This document shows positions 25,470 through 33,876 of a stretch of 64,000 nucleotides of DNA, in pieces. Source of the DNA: Lachnoclostridium sp. UBA1175. GTDB taxonomy: Bacteria; Bacillota; Clostridia; Lachnospirales; Lachnospiraceae. A model generated the notes under the pieces. That model was not told the DNA's origin and did not search any database. It saw only the letters and a list, made by a program, of their open reading frames with translations. Location: positions 48,812-112,811 of the forward strand of contig DBYX01000008.1 of the NCBI GenBank assembly GCA_002311665.1. Direction: 5' to 3'. Numbering within the stretch: the stretch's first letter is position 1; every line of letters begins with the position of its first letter. Made by a program: the position numbers and the translations under genes.

Positions 25470-26477
25470 TTACGAAAGCTTCCTCACCTCGTAAAATTCA
25501 TCGTACAGCTCCGTCACCCTGCGCCCGTCGATCTTCATCTTCCCGCACAGATCCGCAAAATCCCGGTAGAACCGGCCATCGCACTCGATCGCCGCCCCGC
25601 GAACGCTCTCGTACTGCGACGCACCTGTTCCGGCGCTGCCGGTTTCCGCGGCGGTTGTCCCGGCCGTACCGGTTTCCGCGGCGGTTGTTCCGGCCGCGCC
25701 GCCGTTCGCGAAGTCCGCGTTCACGTCGAGCACGAGACTCTTCCCCGCGCGCGTTATGCCGTAGCGCCCCGGCGTCCGCGTCAGGTGGAAGAGGTCGTAG
25801 AAATCCGCCTCATCCTCGTCGAACGGCGTCAGCTCGTACAACAGCCGCACGATCCGACCCATCACCTCGATGTGCCCCCAGAAAGCGTCGTAGGACAGCC
25901 GCTCCGCGAGAAATGCTTTCGCTCGCCGCAGCAGCGCCACCGCCACCGCCGACTCGCCCTGCTCCGCGCGGATGCCCGCCAGGCGATACGCGATCTCCGG
26001 GTACGGCTCGCTAAGCCGCCTCGCGCTCTTCACCAGCCCGTACGCCTCCTCGATCATCTTGCGGTACCGCGCCTCGTCCTTCTCCACGAAGCACCCGAAC
26101 CGGTACATATCGGCAAGCTTGTAGCGGCACCACAGGCTCCCCTCGTTGCCGAACCGGTCGGGCTCCGCCCCCTTGGTGAAGCACTCGAACGCCTTCCGGT
26201 AATCCTTCACGCCGTTCTGCCCGAAATAATACATATACCCGAGCTCCTCGAACGCCGGCCCGAACCCGCACTCCGCCGCCATCGTCAAATATTTCTCCTC
26301 GAGGTCGAACCGCTTCCGGTCGCAATAGAACCACGCCAGCTCGGCCATATACTTCGGCTCCCCCGTCGACTCGATCAGCATCGCCATCGCCTCCGTGTAC
26401 GCAAACTCCTCGTCGGCCGACGGCACCGACAGCTCGTGAAAATCGTCCCTGATCGCCAGCGCATCCTTGAATTTCAT
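25470..26477 (-). CDS. Sel1/TPR-like repeat protein
   Basis: A 335-aa cytosolic protein. Residues 30-200 form Sel1-like helical pairs (AELAWFYCDRKRFDLEEKYL, then ELGYMYYFGQNGVKDYRKAF, then LADMYRFGCFVEKDEARY), a scaffold for protein contacts. Near residue 270 there is a low-complexity Ala/Gly/Thr linker made by a 30-bp tandem duplication (see the repeat at 25639). The chosen ATG 26477 has GGAGG 8 nt upstream. It is the first gene of a likely operon with the J-domain-like and HIRAN genes. Confidence 0.72.
   Translation of the reverse strand: MKFKDALAIRDDFHELSVPSADEEFAYTEAMAMLIESTGEPKYMAELAWFYCDRKRFDLEEKYLTMAAECGFGPAFEELGYMYYFGQNGVKDYRKAFECFTKGAEPDRFGNEGSLWCRYKLADMYRFGCFVEKDEARYRKMIEEAYGLVKSARRLSEPYPEIAYRLAGIRAEQGESAVAVALLRRAKAFLAERLSYDAFWGHIEVMGRIVRLLYELTPFDEDEADFYDLFHLTRTPGRYGITRAGKSLVLDVNADFANGGAAGTTAAETGTAGTTAAETGSAGTGASQYESVRGAAIECDGRFYRDFADLCGKMKIDGRRVTELYDEFYEVRKLS
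25639..25698. repeat. Two-copy 30-bp tandem repeat inside the Sel1-like gene
   Basis: Two nearly identical 30-bp units (25639-25668 and 25669-25698) starting CCGGTTTCCGCGGCGGTTGT. They keep the reading frame and encode a repeated Thr-Ala-Gly-Thr-Thr-Ala-Ala-Glu linker. The third partial copies at the edges suggest slippage. Confidence 0.8.
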
Positions 26478-26684
26478 AGCATTTTCCTCCCTTTCCCGGG
26501 CCATCTCTCCCGTCCTCTGCCCCAAGGATACTCTCGAATGTGTACAATAAAAACGCCGCAAATAAAGGCGCGCCCCGGCGATCGGCCCGGAAACCCGGAG
26601 CTCATCACCGAAAGACGCGCCTTGACGGCCCTCGGCCGCCGGCTATAGCAGCCGCGGCAGCCTCAGAATGTGTTGTGGGTCAAA

Positions 26685-29600
26685 TTATTTCTTGAATTTG
26701 ATATCCATAATGGTCGAGAATGTCGTCTTGCCTCCTCTGCCATAGAAGAATTCTTCGTAGCAGATGTACATTTTCCGACCCCAGGTCGATACCTCAAGGA
26801 AGTGCTTGTCAGGGCAAGCCGGGTTCTCATACACACCCGTTACAACCCAGTAATGCTCGTCTGCCCATCCGCCTTGCGTGAGAGTATTCCCGTTCTGATA
26901 GTAGAAGCGCAATCTTGCTCCATCTTCTCGATACAGCGCCATTATGACAGGAATGTCCTGTTTCAGAATACTCTTGATCTTATTGTAGCAAGCATACATA
27001 TCGAGTGTGCTAGCTACTGCATCCTCAACATCCCACCATATAGCATTGCAACCTCTGCTACTCAGCTTATTCTGAAGGAATTTGCATATGCTCACGATAC
27101 CATCGCCGTGCGACCAGTTCCTTTCAATCCAATCTTGCGTACTTCCGGTCATTCGGAGATACTCTTTGAGCAATTCCTGTACGGAATCTACCGTGAAAAT
27201 ATGGTTGTTACCGCTCAAGTAGAGGTATGTATTGACCGCTGCATAGATTCCGCAGGAGCCTTCTATGAATTTTTGATATTCAGCTCCATAGTATTCCTTG
27301 ATCAATCGTGATGTCGCTCCATCGTCCCCGAACAAATTGTCAATAGCTGCAAACAACTCAGTAAAAGTGACTTTTTCAATATTGTTGACGACGATTTCTC
27401 CGAGCTGATAGGTGTCCGGGTATTTTTCTGTCAGAAAACTCATCAATTGATTGTATTTGAGTGGCATGAGGTGATGGAACAGATAATCCTTTAATCCGTT
27501 ATTTGCACGGAGCTCATCTCTGACAGTATCTTCCATAAACGGATATCGGGTTATAAACATCTCCCACGCCAGATCTGCACTATGATACTCAGCATAATGA
27601 TAGTTTGCCTTATCGCCAAAGAAACCCTGATTGAAGCCATAATCGTTGGAATCACCCGGTGTTTCGGATGCGATGAAAGATTCGTCTTTCAATCCGGTCA
27701 CCTGCGTATAACCTGTAAAATCATGGGTTCTTTTTTTATCATCATCCCTGCGTGTTGTGCCATAAAACTCAATGTTTTTCAGGACGATATAGGCTTCCCC
27801 GTCATTCCAGGTAAGGCTCCCTGTTACCGAATCTGCATGCCAGACTATCCTATCTTTACCGGGAATGCAGTATTTTCCTTCCGGCATATTAATCTCCGTG
27901 TCGTACGCATAATACTTTTCCTCGGTATAATACTTCACTTCATTTTTCGTGGTCGTATCAGGATCCGGGAAGTGGAACACAATCTTGCAATCCGCCATCT
28001 TTTCCCAAATTGCGTACAATGTAACATTTCCGGTTAGAGTAATTTCCCTGCCGGGGCCATACTTCACCGTGGTACTGTTTTTTGAAGTAGTCCAGCCTTT
28101 GAAACGATATCCGACCTTTCTGGGGCTTTCTGTATTGATCTGAACCGTTGTACCGTGCTTATAGGTTTTCTCCTCGAACTTCTTCGAATCGGTGACCTTT
28201 CCGCCGTTCAATACATACTTTACTTTGTACTTTTTGGGCACCCATACGGCATACAATAAGATATCCTCATCCCACTCGTACGACCCGCCAATACTCCAAG
28301 TCGCTACTGTAGCATCGGATTTACGAGACCATCCGATGAAGTCATATCCCGTTTTCTGGAGTTCCATATCTGACAATGTCAGAGGCACGCCGGGCTGCTT
28401 GTACTGCGTTGCAGGCGCTTCGGAGCCACCGTTTGCATTGTATTCAACGCGATATCCATACTGCTCCCAGATTGCATAAAGATTAAGCTTAGCATTCTTT
28501 GTATAGGTATCCCCGGGCTGATAGTTCACATCGGTTTTGTTCGTGCTCCAACCCTTAAAGATATATCCCTCACGTGTCGGTTTCTTAGAGGACAGTTTGA
28601 TGCTGACACCGGCAGTTTTAGTCTGATTCGCCGGTATGCTTGCAGAGTTCCCGCCATTTGCGTTGTAGGAAATGAGATACAGATTTCTCGTCTTCTCCAC
28701 CGCATCGCAGTAAGAGCACATATAACTTTCGACACCGACAGCATTTTTCGTAGGCTGCGTTGTAACAACCCAACGATAGGTGTGAGCGGTCGGCGGAATG
28801 TTGGCTTCCTTCTTGGTCGCCTTGCAACCGTCGTTGCTGCATCGGTAGTACGTATAACCCCACGCAATGCAGTTTCCGGGCTCTGTATGATCCTCCACCC
28901 AGTTGTGTTTGCCCGTTGCCGGTATATCACGTCCGTTCGTGGAATGCTGCTCGCATGCGCATTTGTACTCTTCCTTACCTCCGTAGTAGCAGGTAGGTTC
29001 TTGCACAACTACCCAGTGGGTTCCGACATGGCCGGTCGCCTTCTGGTCAATCTTACCGCATCGTGTACACTTCTTGTCCTCCGTGCAGGTCGCTGCGTTT
29101 CGGTTCCAGTTATGCCCGAGAGCTCCCTGAATTACGTAACCGCAGGAAGTGCACCGGCGATCCTGTGTACAGGTCGCTGTCGGTATGTCGAAGTGATGAC
29201 CGTAGCAAGGAATCGTTTCTGTCTGGCCCACATAGCCGCAGGTAGCGCATCGATTCACCTTCTGTCCGTTGGTCGTGCAGGTCGCCGGTGTGGTGCATAC
29301 CCACTGCATCGCGTGCCCCTTTGCAGGCTCGGCAACCACACCGCATCTGGTGCAGGATTTGGACGCCGTGCAGGTCGCGGAACTTCTGTTCCAGCTGTGC
29401 CCGAGAGCTCCCTGGATCACGTATCCGCAATATATGCATTTCCGCGCGGCTGTACAGGTCGGCGAAGATCTGTCGTAAGTGTGCGGCGTCCTCGGGATCG
29501 TCTGTGAGTTGATGCAGGAACCGCAAGCACACTCATAGTTTCTGTACCCCTCGGAAGTGCAGCTTGCCGCCTTCTTGACGACCCACCGGTACGAGTGCGT

Positions 29601-29711
29601 GTGCGCCTTCGCCTCCGCAGGCTTGACGGCGTACAGGACACCGCCGGCCAGGAGCGCGATCAGCGCCAGAGCAATGACAATGTTGCGACTGAAAAACTTT
29701 TGTTTTTTCAC
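26685..29711 (-). CDS. Large secreted CxxC-repeat / InlB-repeat protein with cysteine-peptidase-like end
   Basis: A 1008-aa protein from GTG 29711, chosen because AAGGGGG lies 10 nt upstream and VKKQKFFSRN begins a signal/anchor segment ending AEA. Residues 35-330 hold repeated CxxC units (CTRCG, CASCG-like) spaced about 30 residues, each probably binding zinc. Residues 345-590 are InlB B-repeats (YNANGG...GYxFKGW...LYAIW). The C-terminal 200 residues look like a papain/C39-type fold, with Cys820 in GSCGIYAAVN, His953 in DEHYWVVTG and STWG afterwards. A truncated copy of this last domain is at 58.2 kb. Probably a surface protein with peptidase activity; the peptidase call is inference. Confidence 0.75.
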   Translation of the reverse strand: MKKQKFFSRNIVIALALIALLAGGVLYAVKPAEAKAHTHSYRWVVKKAASCTSEGYRNYECACGSCINSQTIPRTPHTYDRSSPTCTAARKCIYCGYVIQGALGHSWNRSSATCTASKSCTRCGVVAEPAKGHAMQWVCTTPATCTTNGQKVNRCATCGYVGQTETIPCYGHHFDIPTATCTQDRRCTSCGYVIQGALGHNWNRNAATCTEDKKCTRCGKIDQKATGHVGTHWVVVQEPTCYYGGKEEYKCACEQHSTNGRDIPATGKHNWVEDHTEPGNCIAWGYTYYRCSNDGCKATKKEANIPPTAHTYRWVVTTQPTKNAVGVESYMCSYCDAVEKTRNLYLISYNANGGNSASIPANQTKTAGVSIKLSSKKPTREGYIFKGWSTNKTDVNYQPGDTYTKNAKLNLYAIWEQYGYRVEYNANGGSEAPATQYKQPGVPLTLSDMELQKTGYDFIGWSRKSDATVATWSIGGSYEWDEDILLYAVWVPKKYKVKYVLNGGKVTDSKKFEEKTYKHGTTVQINTESPRKVGYRFKGWTTSKNSTTVKYGPGREITLTGNVTLYAIWEKMADCKIVFHFPDPDTTTKNEVKYYTEEKYYAYDTEINMPEGKYCIPGKDRIVWHADSVTGSLTWNDGEAYIVLKNIEFYGTTRRDDDKKRTHDFTGYTQVTGLKDESFIASETPGDSNDYGFNQGFFGDKANYHYAEYHSADLAWEMFITRYPFMEDTVRDELRANNGLKDYLFHHLMPLKYNQLMSFLTEKYPDTYQLGEIVVNNIEKVTFTELFAAIDNLFGDDGATSRLIKEYYGAEYQKFIEGSCGIYAAVNTYLYLSGNNHIFTVDSVQELLKEYLRMTGSTQDWIERNWSHGDGIVSICKFLQNKLSSRGCNAIWWDVEDAVASTLDMYACYNKIKSILKQDIPVIMALYREDGARLRFYYQNGNTLTQGGWADEHYWVVTGVYENPACPDKHFLEVSTWGRKMYICYEEFFYGRGGKTTFSTIMDIKFKK

Positions 29712-29829
29712 TTTAATATAACCCCCTTTTTGATTGTTTGACGACTGCGTGGTTCTGAACTCCCCAAACCTCCTTTCCTCCGTATTCACGCCCGTCGTCG
29801 GTGTTTGTTGTTGGGTAAAACCCATTTAC

Positions 29830-29858
29830 ATTATATGTTCCGCCAAACGAGTTGTAAA
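29830..29858 (-). promoter_or_regulatory. Promoter of the CxxC/InlB gene
   Basis: TTTACA and TATAAT separated by exactly 17 bases on the minus strand, giving a leader of about 110 bases before GTG 29711. A good sigma-A match (5/6 and 6/6). Confidence 0.75.
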
Positions 29859-29888
29859 GATTATTTACTATGCATTGCATTTTCATAC

Positions 29889-29909
29889 GCGGAAAATGGC
29901 ATTTTCCGC
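29889..29909. repeat. 21-bp palindrome made of two inverted GGAAAATG octamers
   Basis: GCGGAAAATG and CATTTTCCGC surround a single G, a perfect 10-bp inverted repeat. It lies about 30 bases upstream of the -35 box of the minus-strand promoter, in the divergent gap 29859-30133. It could be an operator, or just two copies of the over-represented octamer back to back. Nothing else is evident in that gap. Confidence 0.6.
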
Positions 29910-30133
29910 ATCATTTTTTAGCACTTTACCACGCTACAATGACAGAATATCCGTCAGAAATGAATTTTTACAAAATCTTTTGGAAGGGGTGGAATAGTGC
30001 CTTTTTTATGTATATTTTCTCCGGCACTGCCGGGTCCTCCGTTCGACAGCAAATCTCGTTATATGAGAAAAGCAGCCCCACGGCCGCTGCCTTTATTTTC
30101 CGATTCGTCCATCTCGATTCGACCAATTCGCTC

Positions 30134-30162
30134 TTGCTTTCTCATGTGGCGTATAGTATCAT
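30134..30162 (+). promoter_or_regulatory. Promoter of the riboswitch/adhesin transcript
   Basis: TTGCTT and TATCAT separated by 17 bases, ending about 30 bases before the first conserved riboswitch bases. The spacing is good and the hexamers moderate. Confidence 0.55.
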
Positions 30163-30189
30163 ATAACAAGGTATTTTAATTACCGTTTC

Positions 30190-30290
30190 TCGGGGAAGCA
30201 CTGACGGGGCAAATCTGCGAAAACGCAGAGACGCAAAGCTTGAAGTCTAACGCGGTGATGGGATGGACGAGAACCTTATCGGCGCTATGA
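30190..30290 (+). ncRNA. Type I cyclic-di-GMP riboswitch (GEMM-I)
   Basis: The leader shows the GEMM-I order: GGGGCAAA, then a hairpin CTGCGAAAACGCAG, then the conserved AGACGCAAAGC at about 30229, then GTCTAA, a GATGGGATGG segment, and the closing GAGAACC. In known GEMM-I RNAs the GCAAA and GACGCAAAGC segments build the c-di-GMP pocket. It is followed after a few bases by an intrinsic terminator, so control is probably at transcription elongation. It governs the InlB-repeat gene starting at 30392 and, by readthrough, its twin. Confidence 0.85.
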
Positions 30291-30296
30291 TCGTTC

Positions 30297-30331
30297 GGCT
30301 GCAATAATTTCGGATTATTGCGGCCTTTTTT
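30297..30331 (+). terminator. Riboswitch-linked intrinsic terminator
   Basis: GGCTGCAATAAT and GATTATTGCGGCC form a strong stem around a TTCG loop, followed by TTTTTT. It lies between the riboswitch and the start codon, as expected for attenuation. Confidence 0.85.
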
Positions 30332-30391
30332 GTTGGTCTTCGCCCGTGAGAAGGTAATCATTTGCCGAATAAAACAAAGGAGAATGGTGGC

Positions 30392-33300
30392 ATGAAGAGG
30401 TTTATCAGCATTCGCAACGTAGTACGGCTGTTGTGTGCTCTGACTCTGGCGGTCCTTCTGATCAGCCCGAAGACGGCGCACGCGGGCTCCGCAACGATCA
30501 ATCAGGGGGAGACCAAGCCGTACACCGCCAATTCCGGCGGTGAAACCATCAATGTAACCCTGAACAACGCATACACGAGCGTGCAGTTGCAGGGAAAGGA
30601 GATGTGGATCGATTGCGAAAAGGCGGGTTCCAAGTTCACCCTGACGGTGAAGAAGAACGCAACCGGAAACGCGCGCAAGTGCGACGTTGTGTTCCGCGAC
30701 GGGTCCAAATTGTGGACTCTGCGCATCACGCAGAACCCTGTAGTAGTGTATGTGAGTTTCAATGTCAACGGCGGAAGCGGCAGCATAGGAAGCAAAACAT
30801 ACACGGTTTCGAAAACCTACGGCAGTCTCCCGGCAGGACCGACCCCGCCCAAGGGACACTCATTTGACGGATGGTACACCGCGAAATCAGGCGGTTCGAA
30901 GATCACTGCATCCTCGACTGTATCCGCGTCCTACACGACGCTGTACGCGCACTACAGTGCCAAGAAATATACTGTAACCTTCAACAGCAACGGCGGTTCC
31001 TCCGTCTCGTCGCAGAAGGTAACGTATGGCAACACGTACGGCTCGCTCCCGACGCCCAAGAGAACGAACTACATTTTCGTCGGCTGGTACACGGCGAAGA
31101 GCGGCGGTACCAAGATCACATCCTCTTCAAAGCACACGACCGCGTCGGACATCACGCTGTACGCGCACTGGGATAACTCCATCCTTGTCAAATTCGACAA
31201 CAACGGCGGCTACGGCAACGTTCCGAGCGAGACCTACTATCTCGGCAAGACATACGGGCACCTTCCTGCCGGGTCCACCCCGCCCTCGGGAAGTTACAAA
31301 TTCGAAGGATGGTACACGGCAAGCAGCGGTGGAACCAAGATCACTGTGGACACCTCTGTTTCGGCTTCGTACACCACCCTGTACGCGCACTATGTAGCGA
31401 AAGAACTGACCGTTACGTTCGACAGCAATGGTGGTTCGGCCGCTTCCTCCAAAAAAGTTACCTGTCAAGGCACCTACGGCTCGCTTCCGACGACCTCGTG
31501 GAAGGGCCACACCTTCCTCGGCTGGTACACGGCCAGTTCCGGCGGGACCAAAGTGACTTCAAGCACAACAGTAACCAACACGGTGGATCACAAACTATAT
31601 GCGCATTGGAGGGCCGACACCTACAAAGTATCCTTCAACACCGACGGCGGATCGTCCGTCTCGGCGATTACGGTTACCTACGGTCAAAAATACGGTACTC
31701 TGCCGACGACCAAGAAGGATGGTTACACGTTCCTGGGCTGGTACACGGCGAAGTCCGGCGGCTCCAAGGTGACTGCATCCACCGTTGTGACCAAGACCGC
31801 CGACCACACGCTCTACGCGCGCTGGCAGGGCAATCCGATCACAGTCCAGTTCAACAACAACGGCGGCTACGGCAATGTTCCGAGTCAGACCTACACTATC
31901 GGTGATCAATACGGTTCGCTTCCTGCAGGCTCCACGCCTCCCAACGGTGGATACAAGTTCGACGGATGGTACACGGCGAGTATCGGCGGCATCAAGATCA
32001 CTGTAGACACGATCGTGTCCAAGTCTTACACGACGCTGTATGCCCAATATACAGCTCGCGAATTTACCGTAACCTTCGATAGCTGCGGCGGCTCCAAAAC
32101 CACGTCGAAGAAGGTCACCTACGACAGCGAGTACGGCTCCCTCCAGGTGACGCATAAAGACGGTTACACCTTCAAAGGCTGGTTCACGGCCAAGACCGGC
32201 GGCACCGAGATCACGCAGCACTCGGATGTCAAGACAGCAGCCAACCACACGCTTTATGCGCAGTGGACTCCTAAAAAATACATTGTCAAATTTGACAGCT
32301 GCGGCGGTTCTGCCGTAACTGCCAAGGAAGTGACTTTCGACAAAACATACGGCAAGCTCGATTCGACTTCGCGCACCGGCTACACCTTCAAGGGCTGGTT
32401 CACAGCCAAGACCGGTGGCTCCAAGGTAACCGCTTCCACGAAAGTCACGACCGCGTCCGACCACACCCTTTACGCGCACTGGGAGGGCATCTCCTACAAG
32501 CTTTCCTTCGACACTAAGGGCGGTAATACCCTCAACCCGATTGATGTGAAATACGGCGACCCCTACGGATCGCTGCCGACGCCCAAGAAAGCGCACTACA
32601 CATTCCAGGGTTGGTTCACGAGTTCCGGTCTTCAGGTACTGCCCTCCACGATTGTGGCAACGGCCAATGACCACACCCTGATCGCGCATTGGCGGAAAAT
32701 AGAAGCCGTCATCACTTTCGATGTCAACGGCGGTACCGGATCAATTCCCAATAAGGTTATAAAAACCGACTCCCAATTGGGGATTCTGATCGCTCCGAAA
32801 CGAACCAACTATACCTTCGTCGGCTGGTACACGGCCAAAACCGGCGGCGAGCAGGTCTATTCCATTACAAGAATTTCGGACACCAAAGACCGAACCTTCT
32901 ACGCACACTGGGTGAAGAACAGCGATTTCGTGTTTGAAGACCTTGTGGATCTCGACGGTGTCAAAAAGGATGCTTATAAGAAAGGCTGGAAGGCACATAA
33001 CATATACTGTAACCCGGATCTTACACCTGCCGAGAAAAGCAACGGTTTCACGGAGTTTGTGATTGAATTCCGCACCGACAGGAAGACCACCGGAACATAT
33101 TGGGCTCTGTGCCAATGCAAAATGGATACCTCCAACCTCACCAAAAGAGGTTACCGGGTATACAGCGACTCAGCCACACTTTATGCCGGTCTGCAATTCA
33201 CAGAGGACAATCCCATGGTTGATCTTGCGCTGTGGAGAACCGCATACGAAGCAAAATACAGCAACTACAATGTGATAAATGCAGCGACCAAGACGGTATA

Positions 33301-33832
33301 CCCCGGTGACGATATGGGAAGTTATGACAACGAGGGCTCCGGAAGAAATTATCTGAGAAAGTTCACTTGGAAACCGAACACCTGGTACCGCCTGTACCTT
33401 CGGAGTTTCCGAGGGGACAACGGAAACACTTTCGTAGAGCTTCAGATTCAGGAAGTCGGAACTTCGACATGGAAGAAAATCGTTGTCATCGACACGAACC
33501 TCCAAGATTCCTGCTTTGTAGGAAACATGTCTCAATTCATGGAGAATTTCAGTGACAAAAAGTGTAACGAACTCCGTACTTTCGCTTACCGAAACATTTG
33601 GGTAAAGCCGAAAGGAGGCAACTGGAAGTTCATCGATTCCGTAACTTTGAGCTCCGACAGTACATACGAGAAGTTGAAGGGCCGCGTAGGTCTCGGCCGA
33701 AACAACACAACAGTATTCGGCATTACCAGCGGCTACGGAGCAAAGGATTACTCCACATACGCAGGCCTGTCACTCAAGTGCAACGGTCTGCAGAAGACGA
33801 CCTCCGAACCAATCATACCGAAGACCCATTAA
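30392..33832 (+). CDS. Secreted BACON/InlB B-repeat adhesin-like protein, first twin
   Basis: A 1146-aa secreted protein. The signal peptide (about 1-32) ends TAHAG. A BACON-like module follows (33-125), then ten InlB B-repeats (Listeria-Bacteroides repeat) of about 70 residues, each with a (T/S)F(D/N)xxGG start, GYxFxGW middle and LYAHW end. The C-terminal 290 residues are a lectin-like or DUF3472-like domain (GLQFTEDN, LRSFRGDNGNTF, IDTNLQDSCF). There is no LPxTG or membrane anchor, so retention may use the repeats or C-terminal domain. AAAGGAG lies 9 nt before ATG 30392. It sits behind a c-di-GMP riboswitch, linking it to surface attachment. The C-terminal assignment is tentative. Confidence 0.85.
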   Translation: MKRFISIRNVVRLLCALTLAVLLISPKTAHAGSATINQGETKPYTANSGGETINVTLNNAYTSVQLQGKEMWIDCEKAGSKFTLTVKKNATGNARKCDVVFRDGSKLWTLRITQNPVVVYVSFNVNGGSGSIGSKTYTVSKTYGSLPAGPTPPKGHSFDGWYTAKSGGSKITASSTVSASYTTLYAHYSAKKYTVTFNSNGGSSVSSQKVTYGNTYGSLPTPKRTNYIFVGWYTAKSGGTKITSSSKHTTASDITLYAHWDNSILVKFDNNGGYGNVPSETYYLGKTYGHLPAGSTPPSGSYKFEGWYTASSGGTKITVDTSVSASYTTLYAHYVAKELTVTFDSNGGSAASSKKVTCQGTYGSLPTTSWKGHTFLGWYTASSGGTKVTSSTTVTNTVDHKLYAHWRADTYKVSFNTDGGSSVSAITVTYGQKYGTLPTTKKDGYTFLGWYTAKSGGSKVTASTVVTKTADHTLYARWQGNPITVQFNNNGGYGNVPSQTYTIGDQYGSLPAGSTPPNGGYKFDGWYTASIGGIKITVDTIVSKSYTTLYAQYTAREFTVTFDSCGGSKTTSKKVTYDSEYGSLQVTHKDGYTFKGWFTAKTGGTEITQHSDVKTAANHTLYAQWTPKKYIVKFDSCGGSAVTAKEVTFDKTYGKLDSTSRTGYTFKGWFTAKTGGSKVTASTKVTTASDHTLYAHWEGISYKLSFDTKGGNTLNPIDVKYGDPYGSLPTPKKAHYTFQGWFTSSGLQVLPSTIVATANDHTLIAHWRKIEAVITFDVNGGTGSIPNKVIKTDSQLGILIAPKRTNYTFVGWYTAKTGGEQVYSITRISDTKDRTFYAHWVKNSDFVFEDLVDLDGVKKDAYKKGWKAHNIYCNPDLTPAEKSNGFTEFVIEFRTDRKTTGTYWALCQCKMDTSNLTKRGYRVYSDSATLYAGLQFTEDNPMVDLALWRTAYEAKYSNYNVINAATKTVYPGDDMGSYDNEGSGRNYLRKFTWKPNTWYRLYLRSFRGDNGNTFVELQIQEVGTSTWKKIVVIDTNLQDSCFVGNMSQFMENFSDKKCNELRTFAYRNIWVKPKGGNWKFIDSVTLSSDSTYEKLKGRVGLGRNNTTVFGITSGYGAKDYSTYAGLSLKCNGLQKTTSEPIIPKTH

Positions 33833-33876
33833 TTTAAGTATAAATGTACAGAAAAAGAACAAAGGAGAATGGTGGC

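Noticed and set aside
30176..30859. Minus-strand frame overlapping the riboswitch and adhesin start
   Set aside because: It is the complement of the structured RNA and signal-peptide region and has no family resemblance.
31595..32689. Long minus-strand frame inside the first adhesin (and a similar one at 34774-35952)
   Set aside because: The repeated codons of the InlB repeats create open antisense frames; the translations are repeat shadows.
30760..32900. Regularly spaced near-repeats resembling a CRISPR array
   Set aside because: The period is about 200 bp, in frame, and encodes InlB B-repeats; there are no short palindromic repeats or cas genes.
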